The translations under genes and the position numbers were made by a program. From NCBI RefSeq assembly GCF_031932625.1, contig NZ_JAVSCK010000005.1, forward strand, positions 62,001 to 126,000: DNA of 64,000 nucleotides, in the 5' to 3' direction. Position 1 is the stretch's first letter, and the number at the start of each line of letters is the position of its first letter. The stretch comes from Hwangdonia seohaensis (GTDB taxonomy: Bacteria; Bacteroidota; Bacteroidia; Flavobacteriales; Flavobacteriaceae). The notes beneath the pieces were generated by a model. The model worked only from the letters and a program-made list of their open reading frames with translations, searched no databases and was not told the DNA's origin. Positions 26,987 to 34,143 of the stretch are shown here, piece after piece.

Positions 26987-28102
26987 TTATTTAACAATTT
27001 CCAAGATTTCAACTTCAAAAATGATATTGGATTTTGGCGGAATACCTCGGTTTCCCGATTCGCCATAAGCTAAATGATACGGAATAAATAAGGTCGCTTT
27101 ATCGCCCACGTTTAATTGCTGCAAGCCTTCCTTAAAGCCCGAAATCATTCTTGCATCCGGACTTAAATCGGCAGTAATGGGTTCGTATTTATCGGCAAGT
27201 TTGCGTTTTTCGTTAACCACATCCAATGCCTCTGCGATTTTTAAACTGCTGGTTTCAAGCAGCTTTCCGTTTTCAAAATATACGGCATAATGTGTTAAAA
27301 CCTTGTTGGTTTCGTTGAGCTTTTCTCCCTGCCCTTTTTCGGTAATGAAGTATTGCAGGCCCGAAGGTAAGGTAATGGCTTCGGTTTTCTGTTTGTTAAA
27401 CTTTTCGTTGGTAGCTTTTAAAATGGCTTCGGCTTTTGCTGCTTTCTCTTTTTCCAAACGGTCTACTTCGGCAAAATGATTGACGAAAATCTTTGGAGCG
27501 TCAAATTTTTTGGCGTCTTTCCCTTTTCTAATTATGTTCAACTCTTCAATAACCACATTTTTGATTGGTTTGTCTCTGGAGTCCACTTTTACATTCGAAA
27601 TCGTGTCGAGCACATCCAATCCCAATACCAACTCGCCAAAAACACTATGGACATTATCTAAGTTTGGTTTAGGCACTTCGGTTATAAAAAACTGACTGCC
27701 GTTTGAATTTGGACCCGAATTGGCCATGGATAAAATTCCGAGTTTATCGTGTTTTAAATCCGGATGAAACTCATCGTTAAATTTATAACCCGGGTTTCCT
27801 CTGCCGTTGCCTAAAGGGTCGCCACCTTGAATCATAAAGTTATTTTTAACACGATGAAAAATGAGACCATTATAATATTTTTTTCCTTTGTAAATACTAT
27901 CAACCATAGTGTTTGTGCCTTCTGCCAACGATACAAAATTGGCCACCGTTACGGGTACTTTTTGGTGGTCTAATTTGGCCACCATAACACCTTTTGTGGT
28001 AATAAATTCAGCATACATACCATCTTCAAGATCTGGGTATTGTGCTTTGCAGGATGTTAAGCTTATTAAAAAAGCTAAACCTAGAAATTTAATAATTCGC
28101 AT
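26987..28102 (-). CDS. Peptidyl-prolyl isomerase lipoprotein, cyclophilin plus FKBP
   Basis: A 371-residue exported folding catalyst with two different prolyl isomerase domains. The lipoprotein signal ends at SLTSCKA. The cyclophilin domain covers about residues 30-195 (KYYNGLIFHRVKNNFMIQGGD, NGSQFFITEVPKPNLDNVHSVFG). A charged linker about 200-235 follows, then the FKBP domain about 240-371 (SGLQYFITEKGQGE, MISGFKEGLQQLNVGDKA, PYHLAYGESGNRGIPP). Its start is three bases after gldI on the minus strand, so they form one operon. The likely job is folding of secreted proteins in the periplasm, perhaps including gliding components. Confidence 0.92.
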   Translation of the reverse strand: MRIIKFLGLAFLISLTSCKAQYPDLEDGMYAEFITTKGVMVAKLDHQKVPVTVANFVSLAEGTNTMVDSIYKGKKYYNGLIFHRVKNNFMIQGGDPLGNGRGNPGYKFNDEFHPDLKHDKLGILSMANSGPNSNGSQFFITEVPKPNLDNVHSVFGELVLGLDVLDTISNVKVDSRDKPIKNVVIEELNIIRKGKDAKKFDAPKIFVNHFAEVDRLEKEKAAKAEAILKATNEKFNKQKTEAITLPSGLQYFITEKGQGEKLNETNKVLTHYAVYFENGKLLETSSLKIAEALDVVNEKRKLADKYEPITADLSPDARMISGFKEGLQQLNVGDKATLFIPYHLAYGESGNRGIPPKSNIIFEVEILEIVK

Positions 28103-28105
28103 GAT

Positions 28106-28654
28106 TTAATTGGATTGATTTTGGGAAATAGAATTAACGGTAACTTCGCAAATTATAGGCGTATTGCTACCTATTTTATTTTGGTCGCCATAGTAACCAA
28201 AAGCTTTTTGCGAAGGAAATATAAAGGTAACGGTTTCTCCAGATTTCATAAGCTTTAAGCCTTCACGCAGGCCAGTAAACAATTCTTCCTGATCCATGGC
28301 GTAGGTTTGTGTTTTAACGTCAGCTTTTGAATAAATAAGCCCACCATTTAAGTCCTTAATATTGTAATTGTAGTTTATAATATCACCAAATTTTGGTGTG
28401 CTTAAGCTGTCTGTTTCTGTTTTTATGTTGTAGTAATACCAAAAACCACTTTCTGAAGCGATATAATCATTGTCCTTTTTAAGCGCCATAATTTTTTCGA
28501 TACTTGCTTGCTCTTTGGCGTTTAATTTTTTATTTCGATTAACGGAAGCATCAATAAAAGAGCCTGTTTTAACCGAAATGGGTTTACGGGCTTCGGGCGT
28601 TTTGCAGCTACATAAAAACAGTAGCGAAAGTAGTATGGTTGTATATTTAATCAT
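28106..28654 (-). CDS. gldI: Gliding-motility-associated peptidyl-prolyl isomerase GldI
   Basis: A 182-residue lipoprotein. The signal ends at LLFLCSCKT. A coil region (NAKEQASIEKIMALKKD) precedes an FKBP domain (GFWYYYNIKT, FGDIINYNYNIKDLNGGLIYS, LFTGLREGLKLMKSGETVTFIFPSQKAFGYYG). GldI is required for flavobacterial gliding and type IX secretion in studied species. The overlap of eight bases with nrnA upstream and the three-base gap to the second isomerase gene indicate one operon. The assignment rests on the domain layout and synteny typical of Flavobacteriaceae. Confidence 0.88.
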   Translation of the reverse strand: MIKYTTILLSLLFLCSCKTPEARKPISVKTGSFIDASVNRNKKLNAKEQASIEKIMALKKDNDYIASESGFWYYYNIKTETDSLSTPKFGDIINYNYNIKDLNGGLIYSKADVKTQTYAMDQEELFTGLREGLKLMKSGETVTFIFPSQKAFGYYGDQNKIGSNTPIICEVTVNSISQNQSN

Positions 28655-29666
28655 CGTTTAGGGCTTTTTTATAACGAGGCAATATACTAATAAATTTTTC
28701 TACGGTATCCTTTAAACTCAATTCACTACGGCCACCAGCGGCATTTGTATGACCACCACCGTTAAAATGTGCACGAGAAAACTCGTTTACGGAAAAGCTC
28801 CCTTTCGAGCGTAACGATATCTTTATGATGCCTTCTTTTTTGTCTTCAATAAAAATAGCGGCAAAAACAATGTTGTCTAACGATAAGCCGTAATTCACAA
28901 CACCTTCGGTATCTCCTTTTTTATAATTAAACTGATTTAATTCGTCTTGAGACAGCGTAATATAAGCCGTTCGCGCTTCCGGAATCACTTTTAAATTACT
29001 TAACGCACAACCTAAAAGTTGTAATCTTTCGTAACTATTGGTATCATAAATGTTGTTGTGAATCTCGGCATTATTCGCCCCTTTATCAATGAGATTTGCA
29101 ATGATTCGATGCGTTTCACTGGTGGTGGAAGGAAACCTAAACGACCCCGTATCGGTCATAATCCCAACATAAATACAGGTGGCAATATTTGCATCAATCG
29201 CATTGGTGTCTCCCAACATATCTATAAAATGATAAATCATCTCACAGGTAGAACTCATGTGTACATCCGAGAAAATAAAAGCAGCATAATCATCAGGTGA
29301 TTGATGGTGGTCAATCATAATTTTCATGGCTTTACTTTCGGTTAAAACCGTTTCCATATTCCCAGTTCTATGGAATGCGTTAAAATCCAAAGTAAAAATA
29401 ATATCAGCCGCATTAATCAATGTTTCACAAGCTTCGGTTTCAGCATCGTGTTTTAAAATATGGTCGCTTCCGGGTATCCATTTTAAAAAATCCGGGTAAT
29501 CGTTGGGCACCACAGCCGTTACGTTATGATTGTTTTTTTTAAGGTAATGATATAAAGCCAATGTAGAGCCAATAGCATCTCCGTCGGGATTTTTATGTGG
29601 TACTATTACTATGTTTTTTGGCGTAGCCAGTAGGTGTTTTACGCTTTTAATGTCTGCTTTCGTCAT
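28647..29666 (-). CDS. nrnA: DHH-family phosphoesterase (NrnA-type)
   Basis: A 339-residue cytoplasmic phosphoesterase. The DHH domain has VPHKNPDGDAIGS (motif I), FTLDFNAFHRTG (motif II), and MIDHHQSPDDYA (the DHH motif III). The C-terminal DHHA1 domain has SRAHFNGGGHTNAAGGRS. These enzymes degrade nano-RNA and 3'-phosphoadenosine 5'-phosphate. It is divergent from ndk and followed by gldI with an eight-base overlap. The choice between NrnA and a c-di-AMP-related activity cannot be made without tests, but the length and lack of membrane domains favour NrnA. Confidence 0.9.
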   Translation of the reverse strand: MTKADIKSVKHLLATPKNIVIVPHKNPDGDAIGSTLALYHYLKKNNHNVTAVVPNDYPDFLKWIPGSDHILKHDAETEACETLINAADIIFTLDFNAFHRTGNMETVLTESKAMKIMIDHHQSPDDYAAFIFSDVHMSSTCEMIYHFIDMLGDTNAIDANIATCIYVGIMTDTGSFRFPSTTSETHRIIANLIDKGANNAEIHNNIYDTNSYERLQLLGCALSNLKVIPEARTAYITLSQDELNQFNYKKGDTEGVVNYGLSLDNIVFAAIFIEDKKEGIIKISLRSKGSFSVNEFSRAHFNGGGHTNAAGGRSELSLKDTVEKFISILPRYKKALNDD

Positions 29667-29703
29667 AGGTAGCGAATATACAATTTTTTAAAATTTGACA
29701 GAC

Positions 29704-29733
29704 TTGTTTTTAATTAGAAATACATTACTTTTG
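29704..29733 (+). promoter_or_regulatory. Promoter of ndk
   Basis: TTG at 29704-29706, a 19-base spacer, and TACTTTTG at 29726-29733 match the Bacteroidota primary sigma consensus TTG-N19-TAnnTTTG exactly. The ndk start codon is 22 bases after the -7 box. Confidence 0.8.
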
Positions 29734-29754
29734 CACAAAATTTAAAATAATCAA

Positions 29755-30174
29755 ATGGCAACAAATAGAACATTTACTATGCTTAAGCCAGATGCTGTTG
29801 AAAAAGGACACATTGGCGCAATATTAGAAAAAATTTCAGCTTCAGGATTTAGAATTGTAGCAATGAAATTAACACAGATGACCAAGGCCGATGCTGAGAC
29901 CTTTTACGGAATACATAACGAACGTCCGTTTTTTGGTGAATTGGTTGAATATATGACACGTGGCCCAATTGTAGCGGCAATTTTAGAAAAAGACCATGCT
30001 GTTGAAGATTTTAGAACCTTGATAGGTGCTACAAATCCTGCTGATGCCGCCGATGGAACCATACGTAAAATGTTTGCCGATTCTATAAGCGAAAATGCCG
30101 TACACGGTAGCGATAGTAATGAGAATGCTGCTATTGAAAGCGCTTTTCATTTCTCGGGAAGAGAGATGTTTTAA
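29755..30174 (+). CDS. ndk: Nucleoside-diphosphate kinase
   Basis: A 139-residue enzyme of the usual length that transfers the gamma phosphate from ATP to other NDPs by a phospho-His intermediate. The N-terminus RTFTMLKPDAVEKGHIG is the family start. The signature with the catalytic His appears near the end, in ENAVHGSDSNENAAIESAFHF (the NxxHGSD motif). A strong promoter precedes it and a strong hairpin terminator follows about 180 bases downstream, so it appears to be a single-gene transcript. Confidence 0.97.
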   Translation: MATNRTFTMLKPDAVEKGHIGAILEKISASGFRIVAMKLTQMTKADAETFYGIHNERPFFGELVEYMTRGPIVAAILEKDHAVEDFRTLIGATNPADAADGTIRKMFADSISENAVHGSDSNENAAIESAFHFSGREMF

Positions 30175-30474
30175 ATCATTGTTGTCCGTTAAAAGACATA
30201 AGACTGCTTCGCTTTTAGAACCAAGAACCGAGACTAGATTCTAACTAACTGGCAAAAGGTAGTAACTTAAATGATAAAATATCTTCTTTATCTCATTTAA
30301 ATTGTTTCTAAAAAGCAAGGCATCATTTTAAAAACCTTGTAGGTATGAAATTAAAAATCCCGCAACCAAGTTGCGGGATTTTTTGTTTTAAAAAGTATAG
30401 TTTCCCGTTTTTACGGGAACGACAAATTTATTAGAACATCTGAGATAAAAAATCTCAGATTGTCTTTTTTTAAA
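30175..30474. other. 300-base gap between ndk and a cold-shock gene
   Basis: There is no gene here. It contains short direct repeats (AAGAACC twice near 30218), a strong hairpin terminator at 30353-30376, and the palindrome TTTCCCG...CGGGAACGAC at 30401-30423 of the family also seen at 22417 and 55371. The genes on each side converge. Confidence 0.8.
30353..30376 (+). terminator. Rho-independent terminator after ndk
   Basis: The stem AATCCCGCAAC/GTTGCGGGATT has a three-base loop (CAA) and is flanked by A and T runs, so it can work in both directions, for ndk on the plus strand and the cold-shock gene at 30475 on the minus strand. Confidence 0.9.
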
Positions 30475-30666
30475 CTAAACTACTTTTACGTTTACGGCAT
30501 TTAACCCTTTTCGGCCTTCCTCTAAATCAAATTCTACCAAGTCGCCTTCGCGAATTTCATCGATTAATCCAGAAATGTGGACAAAATGCTCTGTGTTTGA
30601 ACCTTCTTCAATTATAAATCCGAATCCTTTAGAATCGTTGAAGAATTTTACTGTTCCTTTACTCAT
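30475..30666 (-). CDS. Cold-shock domain protein (copy 1)
   Basis: A 63-residue CspA-type RNA/DNA-binding protein made of a single OB-fold. RNP1 is KGFGFI at about 13-18 and RNP2 is EHFVHIS at about 26-32. It acts as an RNA chaperone, typically in cold or growth transitions. It is a near-twin of the gene 109 bases upstream (30776-30967), differing mainly around residues 19-25 and at the C-terminal residue. It has its own -7 box, so the two genes are probably transcribed separately. Confidence 0.95.
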   Translation of the reverse strand: MSKGTVKFFNDSKGFGFIIEEGSNTEHFVHISGLIDEIREGDLVEFDLEEGRKGLNAVNVKVV

Positions 30667-30703
30667 TGTTTTTTAAATATTAAATTAATTACCAATAAGT
30701 ATG

Positions 30704-30711
30704 CAAACATA
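30704..30711 (-). promoter_or_regulatory. -7 promoter element of cold-shock copy 1
   Basis: On the minus strand TATGTTTG (30711-30704) fits TAnnTTTG exactly. It is 37 bases before the start codon. The expected -33 region would overlap the hairpin terminator of the upstream cold-shock gene. Confidence 0.6.
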
Positions 30712-30718
30712 ATGCCAT

Positions 30719-30747
30719 AAAAAAAGCCTATCATTTAAATGATAGGC
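30719..30747 (-). terminator. Terminator of cold-shock copy 2
   Basis: The perfect palindrome GCCTATCATTTAAATGATAGGC (30726-30747) is followed on the minus strand by a run of seven T (30725-30719). It lies 28 bases after the stop of the cold-shock gene at 30776. Confidence 0.9.
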
Positions 30748-30775
30748 CTTTGTTGTAATTGTTAAAAGTATATTC

Positions 30776-30967
30776 TTAGATTACTTTTACGTTTACGGCG
30801 TTTAATCCTTTTCTACCTTCTTGTAGATCGAATTCTACTGCATCACCTTCACGAATTTCATCGATAAGTCCTGAAATGTGTACGAAATGTTCTTTGTTGT
30901 TGTCATCTTCAGTGATGAATCCAAATCCTTTTGAATCGTTGAAGAATTTTACGGTACCTTTACTCAT
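30776..30967 (-). CDS. Cold-shock domain protein (copy 2)
   Basis: A 63-residue CspA-type protein with RNP1 KGFGFI and RNP2 EHFVHIS. It is a tandem paralogue of the gene at 30475. The differences (EDDNNKEHF against EEGSNTEHF, and Ile against Val at the end) are small, indicating duplication with conservation. It has its own perfect -7 box upstream and its own terminator downstream, so dosage or differential temperature control may explain why both are kept. Confidence 0.95.
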   Translation of the reverse strand: MSKGTVKFFNDSKGFGFITEDDNNKEHFVHISGLIDEIREGDAVEFDLQEGRKGLNAVNVKVI

Positions 30968-30994
30968 TGTATTTGTATTAAAATAATTAAGCTA

Positions 30995-31002
30995 CAAAGG
31001 TA
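30995..31002 (-). promoter_or_regulatory. -7 promoter element of cold-shock copy 2
   Basis: On the minus strand TACCTTTG (31002-30995) matches TAnnTTTG exactly, 27 bases before the start codon. No clear TTG was seen at the ideal -33 distance. Confidence 0.6.
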
Positions 31003-31064
31003 ATACAAAATATAACAAGTTGTTTGTTTTATTTTAAAAAATTATTTAAAATTTAAAAGGATAA

Positions 31065-31361
31065 TTATCTTAAAACCAGTTTTTTAATAATGTTTTTGCC
31101 CAATTCCTCATTAAGCATATCAATTATTTTTTGTTTACCATAGCTTAATTCCTCCCTTAAAACGCTGGAGCTTAGTTGTACAAAAAGGGTGTCGCGCTCC
31201 AAATTTACGGTTGTGGTATAGTTGTTTACGCCGTTGCCCATAAGTTTAACCCAAGCATCGGCAACATTAACTTTGTTCAGCCCTTTTTCAAGTCTGTTGG
31301 TTTCCACAAATTCCTTTAAGGCGTCTTGTATGCTAATATGTTCGTTGTTGCGTTTTGCCAT
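31065..31361 (-). CDS. DUF721 (DciA-like) family protein
   Basis: A 98-residue cytoplasmic protein. The features QDALKEFVETNRLEKGLNKVNVADAWVKLMG and LFVQLSSSVLREELSYGKQKIIDMLNEELG are typical of DUF721. Some DUF721 proteins in other phyla are helicase loaders (DciA), but the short flavobacterial type has no proven role. In many Flavobacteriaceae it directly follows recF. Here the cassette duplication and repeats separate it from recF by about 1.5 kb in the same direction. Confidence 0.88.
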   Translation of the reverse strand: MAKRNNEHISIQDALKEFVETNRLEKGLNKVNVADAWVKLMGNGVNNYTTTVNLERDTLFVQLSSSVLREELSYGKQKIIDMLNEELGKNIIKKLVLR

Positions 31362-31389
31362 AAAACGGTGTTTTTATATTATAATTTTT

Positions 31390-31570
31390 TGGGCGTTACC
31401 TTTGCCTTTCCACTGCGCTCAAGGCGGCAGGTCGGGCTTTCCGCTATATCTTTTTAAACGTCATTGCGAGGACGAAGGACGTGGCAATCGGCCAAATTTT
31501 AGTTTGCCACCATGTTCTTTCTCAATCAAGCTTAAAAAGGATGCCGCTGCAATCCCTAACGCGCTTGTTT
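31390..31570. repeat. Composite intergenic repeat region downstream of the cassette array
   Basis: This stretch holds GGCGGCAGGTCGGGCTTTCC and GCTATATCTTTTT at 31421-31455, then an element CGTCATTGCGAGG...GTGGCAATCGG at 31459-31491, then AAAAAGGATGCCGCTGCAATCC at 31535-31556. The middle element is related to the one at 41365-41400. The layout suggests one repeat inserted into another. No gene is supported; the plus-strand open frame crossing it is not a protein I recognise. Confidence 0.55.
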
Positions 31571-31616
31571 GCTATCTTTTTTACAAGTTAAACTTGTTTT
31601 GTTTTTGTAATGGTTC

Positions 31617-31749
31617 GTTTAACGGTTTTGTATATGAAAAGTAACGTGTAAAATTTCTGTTACTGTTCAGATTGACGTTGTGTTTTTTATTTGCCGAAAT
31701 TTTAGGCTCGGCACTTGCCTAGTTATTTTTTATATACTGTGTTGTACGC
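31617..31749 (-). other. attC-like recombination site A
   Basis: On the minus strand the site starts at GCGTACAAC (31749-31741) and ends at GTTAAAC (31623-31617), which fits the integron core GTTRRRY exactly. Inner arms GTATAT and ATATAC pair, and further hairpins lie between (GCCGA/TCGGC, AGTAAC/GTTACT). It stands at the 3' end of the NTF2-like gene, as attC sites do in integron cassettes. No integrase is present in the window. The name is an inference from structure. Confidence 0.6.
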
Positions 31750-31758
31750 AGGCTTTTT

Positions 31759-32148
31759 TTATAATTGCTCGACTAGTTTCCTAGCAGTAACCGTATCATA
31801 TATAATTTTTAGTTTACTAATCTTGTTTTGATTATCGAATTCAATAATGTCTACTACATCAAATTCCACTTTTTGATTATTCTTTAAAGTCCATTTATAG
31901 GTGAAGTAAAGAGCTAAATTATTTGATTCATTATCTTCAAAAATTCCTTTTAAATGAAGTTCAGAATTTGAAGTATCGTTATTTAATTCACGATAAAATT
32001 CATCTGCTTTTTTTATTCCGTATAGTGGTGAATCAACCATTCCATTTTGATTGAATAAAGCAACTACTTGTCCAACATTTCCATTTTCAAGGTGAGTTAT
32101 ATATTGCCTTGCTATTTCTTTTTTATTCATTATTTTATCAATTTTCAA
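31759..32148 (-). CDS. NTF2-like / SnoaL-like fold protein, cassette copy A
   Basis: A 129-residue protein of the nuclear-transport-factor-2 fold: IARQYITHLENGNVGQVVALFNQNGMVDSPLYG at the N-terminus, then FYRELNNDTSNSELHLKGIFED, LALYFTYKWTLKNNQKVEFDVVDIIEFDNQNKISKLKIIYD. This cone-shaped fold binds small molecules or acts as a hydrolase or isomerase; no catalytic set can be named here. A second in-frame ATG at codon 7 (MNKKEIARQY) may be the true start. It is identical to the copy at 32317. Each copy is followed by an attC-like site, so I read it as the cargo of a mobile cassette. Confidence 0.8.
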   Translation of the reverse strand: MKIDKIMNKKEIARQYITHLENGNVGQVVALFNQNGMVDSPLYGIKKADEFYRELNNDTSNSELHLKGIFEDNESNNLALYFTYKWTLKNNQKVEFDVVDIIEFDNQNKISKLKIIYDTVTARKLVEQL

Positions 32149-32172
32149 ATTTCAGAGTTCGTTTCTCAGCTT

Positions 32173-32307
32173 GCGTACAACGGTTTTGTATATGAAAAGT
32201 AACGTGTAAAATTTCTGTTACTGTTCAGATTGACGTTGTGTTTTTTATTTGCCGAAATTTTAGGCTCGGCACTTGCCTAGTTATTTTTTATATACTGTGT
32301 TGTACGC
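32173..32307 (-). other. attC-like recombination site B
   Basis: A 135-base inverted-repeat site between the two NTF2-like genes. Outer arms GCGTACAAC and GTTGTACGC (nine bases) pair perfectly, and inner arms GTATAT/ATATAC pair. On the minus strand the right core GTTGTAC departs from the integron consensus GTTRRRY at one base only. The unit boundary of the duplication falls between G (32181) and TT (32180-32179) of this core. It is the same element as site A except for the outer right arm. Confidence 0.6.
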
Positions 32308-32316
32308 AGGCTTTTT

Positions 32317-32706
32317 TTATAATTGCTCGACTAGTTTCCTAGCAGTAACCGTATCATATATAATTTTTAGTTTACTAATCTTGTTTTGATTATCGAATTC
32401 AATAATGTCTACTACATCAAATTCCACTTTTTGATTATTCTTTAAAGTCCATTTATAGGTGAAGTAAAGAGCTAAATTATTTGATTCATTATCTTCAAAA
32501 ATTCCTTTTAAATGAAGTTCAGAATTTGAAGTATCGTTATTTAATTCACGATAAAATTCATCTGCTTTTTTTATTCCGTATAGTGGTGAATCAACCATTC
32601 CATTTTGATTGAATAAAGCAACTACTTGTCCAACATTTCCATTTTCAAGGTGAGTTATATATTGCCTTGCTATTTCTTTTTTATTCATTATTTTATCAAT
32701 TTTCAA
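32317..32706 (-). CDS. NTF2-like / SnoaL-like fold protein, cassette copy B
   Basis: A 129-residue protein identical in every base to the gene at 31759-32148. It is the first of the two in the direction of transcription. The upstream 30 bases are also the same in both copies, so each carries the same translation signals. No promoter of the TAnnTTTG type was noticed inside the unit, so expression may depend on read-through from recF. Identity of the copies means a very recent duplication or a repeated insertion. Function unknown. Confidence 0.8.
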   Translation of the reverse strand: MKIDKIMNKKEIARQYITHLENGNVGQVVALFNQNGMVDSPLYGIKKADEFYRELNNDTSNSELHLKGIFEDNESNNLALYFTYKWTLKNNQKVEFDVVDIIEFDNQNKISKLKIIYDTVTARKLVEQL

Positions 32707-32882
32707 ATTTCAGAGTTCGTTTCTCAGCTTGCGTACAATGCAAAGATAAAGTTCCGTTTTAATGAACTTTATCGGTTGTTAAACGAAGTACGGCAATTTT
32801 TTTTACAAAGTCAAGTAATAATCCAAATCGATATTACAAATTTGTAGCTTAGTAATTAATGGAGCCTACTAGGAATTTCTAT

Positions 32883-32915
32883 CGTCACCTGTCGTCTGTC
32901 ACCTGTCATCTGTCT
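32883..32915. repeat. CTGTCATC-type short repeat array after recF
   Basis: The stretch reads CGTCACCTGTCGTCTGTCAC followed by CTGTCATCTGTCT. It belongs to the same simple-repeat family as the arrays at 38048, 39873 and 40297. It lies ten bases after the recF stop on the minus strand. Confidence 0.65.
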
Positions 32916-32924
32916 TTTTCAATG

Positions 32925-34004
32925 TCACAACCTAAAAATCTCATAACTTTGATGCACCTGTTTTACGGCATTTTCGGTACGTTCGGCATGGGTGTCGCTA
33001 ATAAAAAGTTGTCCGAAATTTTCATCGTCAACCAATTTAATAATTTGTGCGACACGCTGTTCGTCCAGTTTATCAAAAATATCATCCAACAGCAAAATAG
33101 GGTTCACGCCACTTTGTTCTTTTATAAAATCGAACTGCGCCAATTTTAATGCAATTAAAAACGATTTTTGCTGCCCTTGGCTCCCGAATTTTTTAATGGG
33201 ATGGCCATCAATATTAAACAACAAATCGTCTTTGTGCACGCCAACACTGGTGTATTGCAAGGCTTTGTCTTTGTTAATGGCATTTTTTAAAAGCGTGTTT
33301 AAATTGTTTTCAAACAAATCGCTGTGGTAAACCAAATCTACGGCTTCGTTACCATTGCTTATCGCCTTGTAACGTGCCTTAAAAATAGGGATAAAGGTTT
33401 TTAAAAAAGCATGTCTTTTTTCAAAAACATGGGTTCCAAACTCGGTTAGCTGTTCGTTGTAAATGTCTAAAGTGTCTTTGTTAAAAGTATGGTTTAGCGC
33501 AAAATATTTTAACAAAGCATTGCGCTGATCCAAAATTTTGCCGTACTTGATTAAATGCGACAAATAGGTTTTATCGCTTTGCGAAATTACCGTGTCAATA
33601 AATTTTCGCCTCGTGCTACTGCCTTCTGTAATTAAATCCCTATCGGCGGGCGAAATAATCACCAAAGGCAAAAAGCCAATATGCTCGCTAAATTTATCGT
33701 AGGCTTTTCCGTTGCGTTTTATCACTTTTTTTTGTCCGCGTTTTAAGCTAATGGCAACTTTTTCGGTTTTCCCCTCTTTTTCGTAATCGCCGTTAATCAC
33801 AAAAAAAGCTTCGTCGTGTTTAATGTTTTGGGTGGCCACCGGATTAAAATAACTTTTTCCGAAGGACAAATGGTAAATGGCATCTAAAACGTTGGTTTTT
33901 CCAATGCCGTTATTGCCAACAATACAGTTGATTTTGGCATTGAAGGCAAACGATTTGCTGTCAAAATTTTTATAATTAAGTAACGAAAGTGATTTTAAAA
34001 TCAT
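32925..34004 (-). CDS. recF: DNA replication and repair protein RecF
   Basis: A 359-residue SMC-like ATPase that helps load RecA at single-strand gaps. The Walker A motif is VGNNGIGKTNVLDAI at about 30-44. The signature region is FGSQGQQKSFLIALKLAQF, and Walker B is PILLLDDIFDKLD. The N-terminus LKSLSLLNYKNFDSKSFAF is the family start. A charged central part (KRGQKKVIKRNGKAYDKFSEHIGFLPLVIISPADRDL) also matches. It is divergent from the TPR gene at 34144. Downstream on its strand lies the cassette array, then DUF721. Confidence 0.96.
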   Translation of the reverse strand: MILKSLSLLNYKNFDSKSFAFNAKINCIVGNNGIGKTNVLDAIYHLSFGKSYFNPVATQNIKHDEAFFVINGDYEKEGKTEKVAISLKRGQKKVIKRNGKAYDKFSEHIGFLPLVIISPADRDLITEGSSTRRKFIDTVISQSDKTYLSHLIKYGKILDQRNALLKYFALNHTFNKDTLDIYNEQLTEFGTHVFEKRHAFLKTFIPIFKARYKAISNGNEAVDLVYHSDLFENNLNTLLKNAINKDKALQYTSVGVHKDDLLFNIDGHPIKKFGSQGQQKSFLIALKLAQFDFIKEQSGVNPILLLDDIFDKLDEQRVAQIIKLVDDENFGQLFISDTHAERTENAVKQVHQSYEIFRL

Positions 34005-34110
34005 ACAAAAAGTAACCTATAAAATGTTAAGAAGTTGCGGTGCTTTAAAAGGAAGTGCAAATTATTGAAAAATATCAAATAAATACCCTTTTAGTTATGA
34101 AGAAATATTA

Positions 34111-34118
34111 TATTTTTG
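34111..34118 (+). promoter_or_regulatory. -7 promoter element of the TPR-ribH unit
   Basis: TATTTTTG matches TAnnTTTG exactly and is 25 bases before the start codon at 34144. No convincing TTG was found at the -33 distance. Confidence 0.55.
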
Positions 34119-34143
34119 CGGCGCATTAAAATAGAACGAATAC

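Larger units (their letters stand above)
31621..32738. repeat. Perfect tandem duplication of a 558-base unit
   Basis: Bases 31621-32180 and 32179-32738 are identical by direct reading, offset by 558, sharing two bases (AA on plus, TT on minus). Each unit holds one NTF2-like gene and one inverted-repeat site. On the minus strand each unit begins with TTGTACGC and ends with G, so the joints are G/TT. Left and right flanks differ from each other, so the duplication ends exactly there. Confidence 0.95.

Noticed and set aside
31222..31644. Plus-strand open frame of 140 codons
   Set aside because: It crosses the DUF721 gene in antisense and then the composite repeat region; composition and repeats explain it, and no family is recognisable.
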